Part shown: one piece after another, positions 1 to 6,757 of the stretch
Position numbering within the stretch: the stretch's first letter is position 1
How the letters are laid out: the number at the start of each line of letters is the position of its first letter
Assembly (NCBI GenBank): GCA_900555165.1
Contig: USKE01000040.1
Location: 1-11,412 of the forward strand
DNA: 11,412 bases
From: an uncultured Porphyromonadaceae bacterium
GTDB taxonomy: Bacteria; Bacteroidota; Bacteroidia; Bacteroidales; Muribaculaceae
Reading direction: 5' to 3'
Notes under the pieces: model-generated
Database searches by the model: none
What the model saw: the letters and a program-made list of their open reading frames with translations, nothing else
Told to the model about the DNA's origin: nothing
Position numbers and translations under genes: made by a program

Positions 1-2
1 CG

Positions 3-1799
3 GTGCAGACCGTCGACATGACCCGCGCTGAGTCCGGCACCTGGACCGCCACCGTCACCCCCGTGCCGATGGGGAAATTCTATACCTTCCAGATTCTGCA
101 TAACGGCCGCTGGCTCGACGAGACCCCCGGCATCTGGCCCAAGGCTGTAGGCATAAACGGCGCGCGCGCCGCCATAATCGACATGGCAGCCACCAATCCC
201 GAAGGGTGGAGTGCCGACCGTGGTCCCGAGCTTGAGTCGGTAACCGACGCCGTTGTCTACGAACTGCATCACCGCGACTTCTCGGTGCATCCGTCATCGG
301 GCATAACCAACAAAGGGAAGTTCCTGGCCATTACCGAACAGGGCACCGTCAGTCCCGAAGGTGAGAAAACCGGTATCGACCACCTCAAGGAACTCGGCGT
401 GACGCATGTGCAGATTCTCCCCAGCTACGACTACAATTCGGTCGACGAGACCGGGAACTCCCCCCGAAAATACAACTGGGGCTACGACCCGCAGAACTAC
501 AACGCCCCGGAAGGTTCGTACTCTACCGATGCCGCCGACCCTGCGGCACGCATCCGTGAGATGAAACAGATGATCAAGGCCCTCCACGACGCCGGCATAG
601 GCGTGATAATGGATGTGGTCTACAACCATACCGCTGTCAATGACGGCTCGAACTTCTCGCTCACAGCCCCGGGATACTTCTACCGTCACCGTGCCGACGG
701 CACATACTCCGATGCCTCCGGGTGCGGCAACGAGACAGCATCAGAGCGTCGTCAGATGCAGGACTTCATCGTGAACTCCGTGAAATACTGGGCCAAGGAA
801 TACCATATCGACGGTTTCCGTTTCGATCTCATGGCCATTCACGACACCGAGACCATGAACCGCGTGGCCCGCGAACTCCGCGCCATCAACCCCGACATAA
901 TAATATATGGCGAGGGGTGGACAGCCGGCGACTCTCCGCTCCCGGCCGAACGCCGCTCGCTCAAAGAGAATGTATCGGCACTGCAGGGTGTGGGCGTCTT
1001 CTCCGATGACATCCGCGATGCCGTCAAGGGCCACTATTCAAACGCCGAGGACAAAGGTTTCGCCACAGGCAAACCCGGTAACGAGGAAACTGTGAAGATC
1101 GGTATCGTAGGCGCCACCGCTCATCCCCAGGTCGACTACAAGAAAGGGAATAACTCGAAGTTCCCCTATGCCAAGACACCCGCCTCGGTCGTGAACTACG
1201 TATCGTGTCACGACGACCTGATGCTTACCGACAAACTGCGCAAGTCGATGCCTGAAGCCACCGAGGCCGAGCGTCAACGCGCCGCACGCCTGGCGCAGAC
1301 TATCGTGATGACATCGCAGGGCATCCCCTTCATGTGGGCCGGCGAGGAGTTCTTCCGCGACAAGAAGGGCGTACACAACTCATTCGAATCGCCCGACTCT
1401 ATCAATGCCATCGACTGGAGCCTCAAGCACGCCAACCGCGAGCAGTTCGACTACTATAAGGAGCTTATCGCCCTGCGCAAGACCCATCCCGCCTTCCGCA
1501 TGACCGATCCCGAAATGATTGTCGAGTGTCTGCGGTTCGACCCTGTGACCATTCCCAACGTCATCTCGTACTCGCTCCGTGCAAACGCCAACAGCGACTA
1601 CTGGAAAGAGATTAAGCTCGTGTTCAACGGCAGTGACAACGATGTGGAGGTTATGATACCCCGCAACGAGTGGACAGTCATCGCCTTCGACGGCAAAATC
1701 AACCACAACGGCCTGCTTGACGCCGACGGCGTGCCCGTCACCACCAAGGGTGGCAAGACAACCATCCCGCACCGCTCGGCCTACATCCTGGCCCGCTGA
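3..1799 (+). CDS. pulA: type I pullulanase (GH13), 5' end cut by window edge
   Basis: Debranching enzyme that hydrolyses alpha-1,6 linkages in pullulan, glycogen and starch fragments. The visible part is 598 residues and the reading frame is open to the left edge, so the GTG at 3 is probably not the true start; type I pullulanases are usually somewhat longer. Residues about 1-60 look like the end of a CBM48/N-terminal beta domain. Then come YELHHRDFS (about 86-94) and YNWGYDP (about 157-163), both typical of pullulanases. The four GH13 regions are intact: DVVYNH (204-209), GFRFD (271-275) with nucleophile D275, YGEGW with acid/base E304, and SCHDD with H403 and D404. A C-terminal beta domain ends the protein. 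Whether it is secreted cannot be told because the N-terminus is missing. A strong terminator follows 31 bp after the stop. Family assignment is sure; substrate preference is inferred from the family. Confidence 0.95.
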   Translation: MQTVDMTRAESGTWTATVTPVPMGKFYTFQILHNGRWLDETPGIWPKAVGINGARAAIIDMAATNPEGWSADRGPELESVTDAVVYELHHRDFSVHPSSGITNKGKFLAITEQGTVSPEGEKTGIDHLKELGVTHVQILPSYDYNSVDETGNSPRKYNWGYDPQNYNAPEGSYSTDAADPAARIREMKQMIKALHDAGIGVIMDVVYNHTAVNDGSNFSLTAPGYFYRHRADGTYSDASGCGNETASERRQMQDFIVNSVKYWAKEYHIDGFRFDLMAIHDTETMNRVARELRAINPDIIIYGEGWTAGDSPLPAERRSLKENVSALQGVGVFSDDIRDAVKGHYSNAEDKGFATGKPGNEETVKIGIVGATAHPQVDYKKGNNSKFPYAKTPASVVNYVSCHDDLMLTDKLRKSMPEATEAERQRAARLAQTIVMTSQGIPFMWAGEEFFRDKKGVHNSFESPDSINAIDWSLKHANREQFDYYKELIALRKTHPAFRMTDPEMIVECLRFDPVTIPNVISYSLRANANSDYWKEIKLVFNGSDNDVEVMIPRNEWTVIAFDGKINHNGLLDADGVPVTTKGGKTTIPHRSAYILAR

Positions 1800-1830
1800 T
1801 GCATTTCCGCCGCTATAACATGCTCCTGTA

Positions 1831-1873
1831 AAAAACTCAGGCGCCCGACGTTTGGTCAGGCGCCTGAGTTTTT
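1831..1873 (+). terminator. intrinsic terminator after pulA
   Basis: The arms AAAAACTCAGGCGCC (1831-1845) and GGCGCCTGAGTTTTT (1859-1873) form a perfect 15-bp inverted repeat. GAC/GTC can pair further inside the loop. A runs on the left and T runs on the right make it a classic Rho-independent terminator that could work in both directions. It ends the pulA transcript. Its loop also contains the TTG of the next gene's promoter. Confidence 0.9.
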
Positions 1874-1882
1874 ATAATTTTG
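1852..1882 (+). promoter_or_regulatory. Bacteroidota-type promoter of the DUF486 gene
   Basis: TTG at 1852-1854, a 20-bp spacer, and TAATTTTG at 1875-1882 match the primary sigma factor consensus of Bacteroidota (TTG, 19-21 bp, TAnnTTTG). Transcription would begin at about 1885, giving a leader of about 40 nt before the ATG at 1926. The -33 element lies in the loop of the pulA terminator and the spacer covers its right arm. Confidence 0.75.
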
Positions 1883-1925
1883 CACCCGGTTCAGGGTACA
1901 TCCTTTCCCCGGGCCACTCATTATT

Positions 1926-2321
1926 ATGCTTTCAGCCGTTACAAAATTCCTTACGCCCGGTGTGACTACGGTCATTCTGCTCGTCGTTGCCAACATGTTT
2001 ATGTATATAGCCTGGTATGGCCATCTCAAACTGCAGACGGCAGGCGTTACATCCAACTGGCCGCTCTATCTGGTGGTGGTCATGTCGTGGGGCGTTGCAC
2101 TGCTTGAATACTCCTGTCAGGTGCCTGCAAACCGCATCGGGTTCGAGGGTAACGGCGGCCCCTACTCGCTTATGCAGCTCAAAGTCATGCAGGAGGTCAT
2201 AACCCTGGTGATATTCATGATTTTCAGCTTGTTTGTCTTCGAGGGGTTCGCCATACGCTGGAACCACATCCTGGCCATGATTCTTCTGGTAGCCGCTGTC
2301 TGGCTCGTATTCATGAAGTAA
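1926..2321 (+). CDS. DUF486 / DMT-like small membrane protein
   Basis: A 131-residue integral membrane protein with four predicted helices at about residues 12-31, 45-64, 88-106 and 113-130. The conserved pieces are NMFMYIAWYGHLK (23-35), SWGVALLEYSCQVPANRIG (54-72) and SLMQLKVMQEVITL (81-94). I recognise these as the DUF486 family, which is related to the drug/metabolite transporter superfamily and is half the length of a full DMT carrier, so it would be expected to act as an oligomer. The substrate is unknown. It has its own promoter in the pulA terminator and converges on the acetyltransferase gene, so it appears to be monocistronic. The ATG at 1926 gives a few residues before helix 1. No Shine-Dalgarno sequence is visible, as usual in this phylum. 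Confidence 0.88.
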   Translation: MLSAVTKFLTPGVTTVILLVVANMFMYIAWYGHLKLQTAGVTSNWPLYLVVVMSWGVALLEYSCQVPANRIGFEGNGGPYSLMQLKVMQEVITLVIFMIFSLFVFEGFAIRWNHILAMILLVAAVWLVFMK

Positions 2322-2360
2322 CACTGCCATAAGGCCGTGTCGTAATCAGTAATCCCGTTG

Positions 2361-2381
2361 GAGCCTGGTTACCAATGGCTC
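2361..2381. other. weak hairpin between convergent genes
   Basis: GAGCC (2361-2365) pairs with GGCTC (2377-2381). Inside, TGG pairs with CCA around a TTA loop, with an AT bulge on one side. It lies between the converging DUF486 and GNAT stop codons, where a shared terminator would be expected. Neither strand has a T-run after the stem, so termination is only a possibility. Confidence 0.3.
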
Positions 2382-2390
2382 GTTCATCTG

Positions 2391-2921
2391 TCAGATAAGT
2401 TTTTCAAAGGCTTTACGCACACCCCTGTCGTATCTGATTTCACCGCAATACGAGAAACCAAGCCGGTCAAGGAGCGAGAGCATGCGCTCATTGTCGAAAT
2501 TGGTGTCGACCTTAAAACTTTTGAATCCGAGAGCGTGGGCATAATTCTCGATAGCCGTCATGAATGCGCGTCCGTACCCTTGGTTTCTTATGTTCTGACT
2601 GACTGCAAGTCGGTGTACAACCACATACCTTTCATTCGTAAGCCATTTGCCGTCAATACTGTCATAGGCGGGCTCGCCGGTAAACACCACTGCGGCATAT
2701 CCGATGACGATGCCCTCGTGTTCCAGCACATATCCGGTTCCGCCGGCCACATCGCAGGATATATGGCTTTTTCCGGGATAACTCTCGTCCCACTGCTGTT
2801 TCCCTTCGGCGATCATCTGTGCCACCGCCGCTTTTATGACCGTCATAATGGCCGGCACATCTGACATGCGGGCATTTCTGAAAATCAGCGATTCTGAGAT
2901 ACGTTTGAAATAATAGTTCAT
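2391..2921 (-). CDS. GNAT family N-acetyltransferase
   Basis: A 176-residue single-domain GNAT enzyme that would transfer an acetyl group from acetyl-CoA to an amine. The N-terminal strand/helix is FRNARMSDVPAIMTVI (14-29). Motif A contains VVHRLAVSQ (101-109) followed by RNQGYG (112-117), which fits the acetyl-CoA pyrophosphate signature R-x-x-G-x-G. The C-terminal part carries DTNFDNERMLSLLDRLGF (139-156), with the usual N-x-x-M helix and the RLGF turn. The acceptor cannot be read from sequence; the closest look is to the general RimI/YjgM-like hypothetical GNATs. The ATG at 2921 keeps the whole first strand, while the in-frame Met at residue 19 would cut into it. A good -7 element lies about 30 bp upstream. 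The gene is alone between two hairpins. Confidence 0.9.
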   Translation of the reverse strand: MNYYFKRISESLIFRNARMSDVPAIMTVIKAAVAQMIAEGKQQWDESYPGKSHISCDVAGGTGYVLEHEGIVIGYAAVVFTGEPAYDSIDGKWLTNERYVVVHRLAVSQNIRNQGYGRAFMTAIENYAHALGFKSFKVDTNFDNERMLSLLDRLGFSYCGEIRYDRGVRKAFEKLI

Positions 2922-2942
2922 CGGGCGCTATGTTGGCTTTTT

Positions 2943-2982
2943 GTGTATGCAAAATTAATATATCGAGACTGTAAGTGTATGC
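2943..2982 (-). promoter_or_regulatory. putative GNAT promoter flanked by 8-bp direct repeats
   Basis: On the minus strand, TAATTTTG (2957 down to 2950) matches the Bacteroidota -7 consensus, 28 bp upstream of the GNAT ATG. No TTG is present at 19-21 bp, so the -33 element is weak or absent. GTGTATGC occurs twice on the plus strand (2943-2950 and 2975-2982), 32 bp apart, bracketing the core promoter. This could be an operator pair, but that is unproven. Confidence 0.45.
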
Positions 2983-3071
2983 TGTATGGCCGTAAAAAAT
3001 ATCGGTTCAACGGCCGCCGGAATTCTGCCCGATTCAAAAGAAAAACATTGATATGTCGGTAAACATTCCAA

Positions 3072-3118
3072 GAAACGGCGTCCGTTTGTGCCTGTCAGGG
3101 GCACCGGGACGCCGTTTC
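3072..3118 (-). terminator. terminator of the LEA-like gene
   Basis: GAAACGGCGTCC (3072-3083) and GGACGCCGTTTC (3107-3118) form a perfect 12-bp stem. A second stem, GTGCC (3088-3092) with GGCAC (3100-3104), sits inside it. On the minus strand the stem ends in GTTTCTT, a modest T-rich tail, 33 bp after the LEA-like stop codon. This orientation and distance fit a terminator of that gene. Confidence 0.75.
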
Positions 3119-3150
3119 GTATAATGAGGATTCGGTTGTATTGCATGATG

Positions 3151-3474
3151 TCAGTTCTTGAGCTTGTCGGCGAGATTGTGGGCGCCGTCGCCAACTTTGT
3201 CGAGGGCATCGCCTGTGAAATCCTTCACTTTCTCGAAGAACCCGCCGGCTTTTTCTTTAACGGTGTCGGCTATGTCACCGGCTTTGTCCGAGGCCTGCTC
3301 ATAGACATCACCGGCTTTGTCTTTAAGGTCGGCAAACTTGTCCTGAGCTTTGTCGATGATGTTCTTATTTTCGTCGGCAACCGCGTTTTTCGCGGCGTCG
3401 GCGCTTACCTGAGCCGCGGCTTTTGCGATCTGGGCTTCCTGACGGGCTTTTTCAGCGTTGTCTGTTGTGTTCAT
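3151..3474 (-). CDS. LEA group 3-like / YtxH-like amphipathic repeat protein
   Basis: A 107-residue, highly charged, Ala/Lys/Asp-rich protein with no signal peptide and no membrane segment. From residue 8 to 106 it follows an 11-residue register. The clearest units begin at residues 41, 52, 63, 74 and 85 with DKAQD, DKAGD, DKAGD, EKAGG and DFTGD. This pattern resembles the undecapeptide of plant and nematode group 3 LEA proteins, which are disordered in solution and fold into amphipathic helices on drying or on membranes. By analogy it may protect proteins or membranes during stress; this is inference. In automated annotation it might also be named YtxH-like or apolipoprotein-like. It has an A/T-rich leader before the ATG and its own strong terminator, so it may be well expressed. 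I could not find a consensus promoter in the 119 bp between it and the helicase gene. Confidence 0.75.
   Translation of the reverse strand: MNTTDNAEKARQEAQIAKAAAQVSADAAKNAVADENKNIIDKAQDKFADLKDKAGDVYEQASDKAGDIADTVKEKAGGFFEKVKDFTGDALDKVGDGAHNLADKLKN
3157..3453 (-). repeat. coding 33-bp (11-residue) repeat array
   Basis: Nine consecutive 33-bp registers span residues 8-106 of the LEA-like protein. The DNA is diverged, but adjacent units still share TCACCGGCTTTGTC exactly 33 bp apart (3275-3288 and 3308-3321, plus strand). This points to origin by tandem duplication. The three N-terminal registers (residues 8-40) are Ala-rich and weakly matching; the six C-terminal ones are clearer. Confidence 0.7.
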
Positions 3475-3593
3475 AATTATAGTTATTAGGTATTGTTTTC
3501 AAGTAGAAACAACGTTTATGTGAGATTGTTTTACCAATAACATTAATTATGAGGTATTCAGACAGCATGCTCCGGGATGTTCCGGGGGAAGCC

Positions 3594-4982
3594 TTAGCCT
3601 TGTGCCGGGGCGGCAGGTTTGCCCCCGCTGTTCTGAGGGGCGTTTCCGGGCTTTTTGCCCGGCTTGCCGTGACGGTTGGTATAGCGGCGTCCGCGCGACG
3701 CGCCGGGAGTCTTCGGGTCACGTGGCTTGTCCTCGCTCTTGCGGTTGTGACGTCCGTAACCCCGGCCCGACGATTTGCCCTGTCCGGATGCTCCTCGACG
3801 GTTGTCGTTGCCACGGCCGCCACGACGCCCGGGACGGTATTCCGGTGTCTCGCCGAACTTCTCGGGTACATCTTCCTTTCGGACTTCATAACCGAGGAAC
3901 CGCTCGATCTCACCGAATTTCCCCTGTTCGCGCGGACTCACGAATGTCACGGCCTCGCCACCGGCGCCTGCGCGGGCTGTGCGCCCGATGCGGTGAACAT
4001 AGTCTTCTGCCTCGTGCGGTACGTCGAAATTCACCACCATGGTGATGTCGTCGATGTCGATGCCGCGTGCAAGTATGTCGGTGGCCACAAGCACGTCAAT
4101 GCGGTTGGCGCGGAAGTCGAGCATTACCTCGTCGCGCTGTTTCTGGTCGAGGTCTGAGTGGATCTCGGCCGCTTTCAGCCCGGCGCGGCGCAGGGCGCGC
4201 GTCAGTTCCTTTACATTGAGTTTCGACGACGCGAACACAATCACGCGCTGTGCGTGGCGGCTCTTGAGCAGATGCTGGAGCAGGGGAGCCTTCTGAGTGT
4301 CATAGACCACGAACGCCGACTGCTGTATCTTCTCGGTCGGGCGCGATATGGCTATCGACACCTCGGCCGGATCATGCAGGATGGCTTTGGCCAGTTGCTG
4401 GATGCGCGGGGGCATCGTGGCCGAGAACATCAGCGTCTGACGCGTGTCAGGGGTCTGTTTTACAATCTGCATGATGTCGTCGTAGAAACCCATGTCGAGC
4501 ATGCGGTCGGCCTCGTCAAGAATGATATACGACACTTTCGAGAGATCGACATATCCCATCGACATGTGCGCCAACAGTCGGCCCGGAGTGGCTATCACCA
4601 CATCGGCGCCCATTTTCAGAGCTTTCTGCTGTTGTGCGAACGTGGCGCCGTCGGTTCCGCCGTAAATAGCCACCGACGTCAGCGGCAGAAAATATGAGAA
4701 ACCCTCCATCTGCCTGTCGATCTGCTGCGCGAGTTCGCGTGTGGGAGCCATTACGATACAGTTTACCGAGTCCTCCGGCTCGGGGAGGCGGTAAAGCCGG
4801 TCTATTACCGGCAGCAGGTATGCGGCGGTCTTGCCGGTGCCGGTCTGGGCTACGGCGATGAGGTCGCGCCCCTCGAGCACCAGCGGGATTGCCTGTTCCT
4901 GCACGGGGGTGCACTCGTCGAAGCGCATCGCATCGAGGGCGTCGAGAATGTCGTCGCCGAGATCTAATTCATCAAATTTCAT
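3594..4982 (-). CDS. DEAD-box ATP-dependent RNA helicase, RhlE-like
   Basis: A 462-residue RNA helicase that unwinds short RNA duplexes with ATP in the cytoplasm, usually in ribosome assembly, mRNA decay or cold adaptation. All the motifs are present: Q motif (F3 to Q28), motif I AQTGTGKT (45-52), Ia PTREL (80-84), Ib TPGR (132-135), II DEAD (156-159), III SAT (187-189), IV VIVF (247-250), V ATDILARGID (300-309) and VI HRIGRTAR (330-337). The core ends near residue 380. A tail of about 80 residues, rich in Arg, Gly, Lys and Pro, follows and probably binds RNA without sequence preference. The ATG at 4982 places the Q-motif phenylalanine at residue 3, as I remember from Bacteroides homologues. 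The gene is divergent from purH. It resembles RhlE most; CsdA/DeaD is unlikely because their long C-terminal RNA-binding domain is absent. Confidence 0.95.
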   Translation of the reverse strand: MKFDELDLGDDILDALDAMRFDECTPVQEQAIPLVLEGRDLIAVAQTGTGKTAAYLLPVIDRLYRLPEPEDSVNCIVMAPTRELAQQIDRQMEGFSYFLPLTSVAIYGGTDGATFAQQQKALKMGADVVIATPGRLLAHMSMGYVDLSKVSYIILDEADRMLDMGFYDDIMQIVKQTPDTRQTLMFSATMPPRIQQLAKAILHDPAEVSIAISRPTEKIQQSAFVVYDTQKAPLLQHLLKSRHAQRVIVFASSKLNVKELTRALRRAGLKAAEIHSDLDQKQRDEVMLDFRANRIDVLVATDILARGIDIDDITMVVNFDVPHEAEDYVHRIGRTARAGAGGEAVTFVSPREQGKFGEIERFLGYEVRKEDVPEKFGETPEYRPGRRGGRGNDNRRGASGQGKSSGRGYGRHNRKSEDKPRDPKTPGASRGRRYTNRHGKPGKKPGNAPQNSGGKPAAPAQG

Positions 4983-4990
4983 ATCGGTTG

Positions 4991-4998
4991 CAAATTTA
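4991..4998 (-). promoter_or_regulatory. putative -7 element of the helicase gene
   Basis: On the minus strand TAAATTTG fits the TAnnTTTG consensus and lies only 8 bp before the helicase ATG. If used, transcription would start a few bases before the start codon, giving an almost leaderless mRNA. No TTG is found 19-21 bp upstream, so the assignment is tentative. Confidence 0.4.
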
Positions 4999-5040
4999 CG
5001 AAAAAATCACGTAACCATATAAATTTGTGTGACAGCGGGG

Positions 5041-5070
5041 TTGATATACGCTGAAAAATGCGTAACTTTG
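5041..5070 (+). promoter_or_regulatory. purH: Bacteroidota-type promoter of purH
   Basis: TTG at 5041-5043, a 19-bp spacer and TAACTTTG at 5063-5070 match the Bacteroidota housekeeping consensus closely. Transcription would begin at about 5073, leaving a leader of about 70 nt. The leader has a small GC-rich hairpin (CCGCG 5082-5086 with CGCGG 5098-5102) and an A/T-rich stretch just before the ATG. No known purine riboswitch fold is visible. A second TAAATTTG at 5020-5027 has no matching -33 element. Confidence 0.75.
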
Positions 5071-5143
5071 TGGTCTGAAAACCGCGACCGGCCTCTCCGC
5101 GGCGCGTGCATAGGTTAAATTTCTATCCACATATCCAATAATC

Positions 5144-6679
5144 ATGGCTCAACTCAAGGAAATCAAAACCGCTCTGGTGTCGGTGTTCCACAAGGACGGT
5201 CTCGATGAAATCCTGAAATTACTTAATAACGACGGGGTGAAGTTCCTGTCGACCGGAGGTACAAAATCATTTATCGAATCGCTCGGCTACGAATGTGAGG
5301 CCGTAGAGGATCTCACCGGTTATCCCTCGATATTCGGCGGCCGTGTGAAGACCCTGCACCCGAAGGTGTTCGGCGGCATCCTCAACCGTCGCGACGATGA
5401 GTCGGACTGCGCGCAGAAAGCCGAATTCCAGATTCCCGACATCGACCTGGTGATAGTGGACCTCTATCCCTTCTCGCAGACGGTGGCATCCGGTGCATCG
5501 CAGGCCGACATCATCGAAAAAATCGACATAGGCGGCATCTCGCTCATCCGCGCGGCCGCAAAGAATTTCGCCGATGTGACGATTGTGGCCTCGAAACACC
5601 AGTACGAGCCTCTCCGCCGTCTGTTGGCTGAAAACGGTGCCAGGACCACGCTTGAAGATCGCCTGTTCTTCGCCAAAGAGGCTTTTGCCGTGTCGTCGGA
5701 GTATGATTCGGCCATCTTCAACTATTTCGACTCGCTGGCCGAGCATCCCACCGCCCTGCGCGTTGCGATAGATGGCGAGAAAGTGATGCGCTACGGTGAG
5801 AATCCCCATCAGAAAGGTTATTTCTTCGGCCGTCTTGACGAGATGTTCGAACAGCTCCACGGCAAGGAGATTTCATACAACAACCTGCTTGATATCGACG
5901 CCGCCACGGCCCTCATAGCCGAATTCCCGGCTGACCGTCCCGCGTTTGCCGTGCTCAAGCACAACAATCCCTGTGGCGTGGCTATCCGTGAAACCGTTCT
6001 CGATGCCTGGAAAGCCGCACTGGCCGGAGACCCTGTCTCGGCGTTCGGCGGCGTGCTTGTGTCGAATACCGAGATTGACGGCGCAACAGCCGAAGAGATC
6101 AACAAGATTTTCTTCGAGGTGCTTATCGCACCCGGTTTCACGCCCGACGCCCTCGGCATCCTCGAACAGAAAAAGAACCGCATACTGCTTGTGCAGAAAA
6201 AGCCAAACGTTTCGGCCCGTCAGTTCCGTTCGGCACTCAACGGTGCGCTCGTCCAGGAACGCGACCTCAAGACCGAAACTCCCGACGATCTGCGTTGTGT
6301 CACAAAACGTGCCATCGACCCCGCTGTGGTCGACGACCTGCTCTTTGCCAACAAGCTCGTGAAACATTGCAAGAGCAATGCCATCGTGCTTGCAAAGAAC
6401 CTGCAGCTCTGTGCCGCAGGCGTGGGGCAGACATCGCGCGTCGACTCTCTGCGTCAGGCTATTGACAAGGCTCGTTCGTTCGACTTCGACCTCAACGGGG
6501 CTGTAATGGCATCAGATGCCTTCTTCCCGTTTGCCGACTGTGTGGAGATTGCCCACAAGGCCGGTATCGACTCGGTGATCCAGCCCGGCGGCTCGATTCG
6601 CGACAACGAGAGTGTGGCCTATTGCAACGAGAACGGCATGGCTATGGCCATGACAGGTTTCCGTCATTTCCGCCACTAA
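5144..6679 (+). CDS. purH: bifunctional AICAR transformylase / IMP cyclohydrolase
   Basis: Catalyses the last two steps of de novo purine synthesis: formylation of AICAR with 10-formyl-THF, then ring closure of FAICAR to IMP. It is 511 residues, the usual size for the family. The N-terminal MGS-like cyclohydrolase domain (about 1-200) shows LVSVFHKDGL (11-20), LSTGGT (35-40) and FGGRVKTLHPKVFGGIL (64-80). The transformylase domain follows, with RYGENPHQ (216-223), the catalytic KHNNPCG (K272, H273) and SAFGGVLVSN (299-308). It ends in the typical TGFRHFRH. The protein is a cytoplasmic dimer in known relatives. It has its own strong promoter, divergent from the helicase, and lies 78 bp before mreB. 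A GC-rich hairpin in that gap may end or reduce read-through into the shape genes. Confidence 0.97.
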   Translation: MAQLKEIKTALVSVFHKDGLDEILKLLNNDGVKFLSTGGTKSFIESLGYECEAVEDLTGYPSIFGGRVKTLHPKVFGGILNRRDDESDCAQKAEFQIPDIDLVIVDLYPFSQTVASGASQADIIEKIDIGGISLIRAAAKNFADVTIVASKHQYEPLRRLLAENGARTTLEDRLFFAKEAFAVSSEYDSAIFNYFDSLAEHPTALRVAIDGEKVMRYGENPHQKGYFFGRLDEMFEQLHGKEISYNNLLDIDAATALIAEFPADRPAFAVLKHNNPCGVAIRETVLDAWKAALAGDPVSAFGGVLVSNTEIDGATAEEINKIFFEVLIAPGFTPDALGILEQKKNRILLVQKKPNVSARQFRSALNGALVQERDLKTETPDDLRCVTKRAIDPAVVDDLLFANKLVKHCKSNAIVLAKNLQLCAAGVGQTSRVDSLRQAIDKARSFDFDLNGAVMASDAFFPFADCVEIAHKAGIDSVIQPGGSIRDNESVAYCNENGMAMAMTGFRHFRH

Positions 6680-6689
6680 TTCCCACCTT

Positions 6690-6712
6690 GCCGGTGCCGT
6701 TTAGGTGCCGGC
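6690..6712 (+). terminator. possible terminator or attenuating hairpin between purH and mreB
   Basis: GCCGGTGCC (6690-6698) pairs with GGTGCCGGC (6704-6712) around a GTTTA loop: nine pairs, two of them G-U. It begins 11 bp after the purH stop and is followed by GTTCTCTCC, which is pyrimidine-rich but not a clean U tract. It may be a weak terminator. I found no clear TAnnTTTG promoter between it and mreB, so partial read-through from purH is possible. Confidence 0.5.
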
Positions 6713-6757
6713 GTTCTCTCCGCATCTCTTATTCCAACCAATTAACTGTAATCCAAA

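Noticed and set aside
2358..2864. 168-codon plus-strand frame opposite the GNAT gene
   Set aside because: The GNAT frame has acetyl-CoA motifs and a promoter; this frame has neither a family match nor a signal upstream.
3001..3035. second terminator upstream of the GNAT promoter
   Set aside because: The ATCGG/CCGAT pairing is only 5 bp with a long GC-rich loop, although a T-run follows on the minus strand. The stronger stem at 3072-3118 already serves the LEA-like gene.
3053..3124. 23-codon plus-strand reading frame
   Set aside because: It reads straight through the perfect terminator stem at 3072-3118; its codons are explained by the hairpin.
3541..3593. terminator for the helicase gene
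   Set aside because: Only a 4-bp CCGG/CCGG pairing and a GCATGC palindrome are present, without a T-run on the minus strand. Not enough to call.
3549..4157. 202-codon plus-strand frame opposite the helicase tail
   Set aside because: It is hydrophobic only because it is the complement of an Arg/Gly-rich coding tail; the helicase frame is certain.
5071..5143. purine riboswitch in the purH leader
   Set aside because: The leader has only a 5-bp hairpin. The three-way junction and conserved loops of a purine aptamer are not visible.
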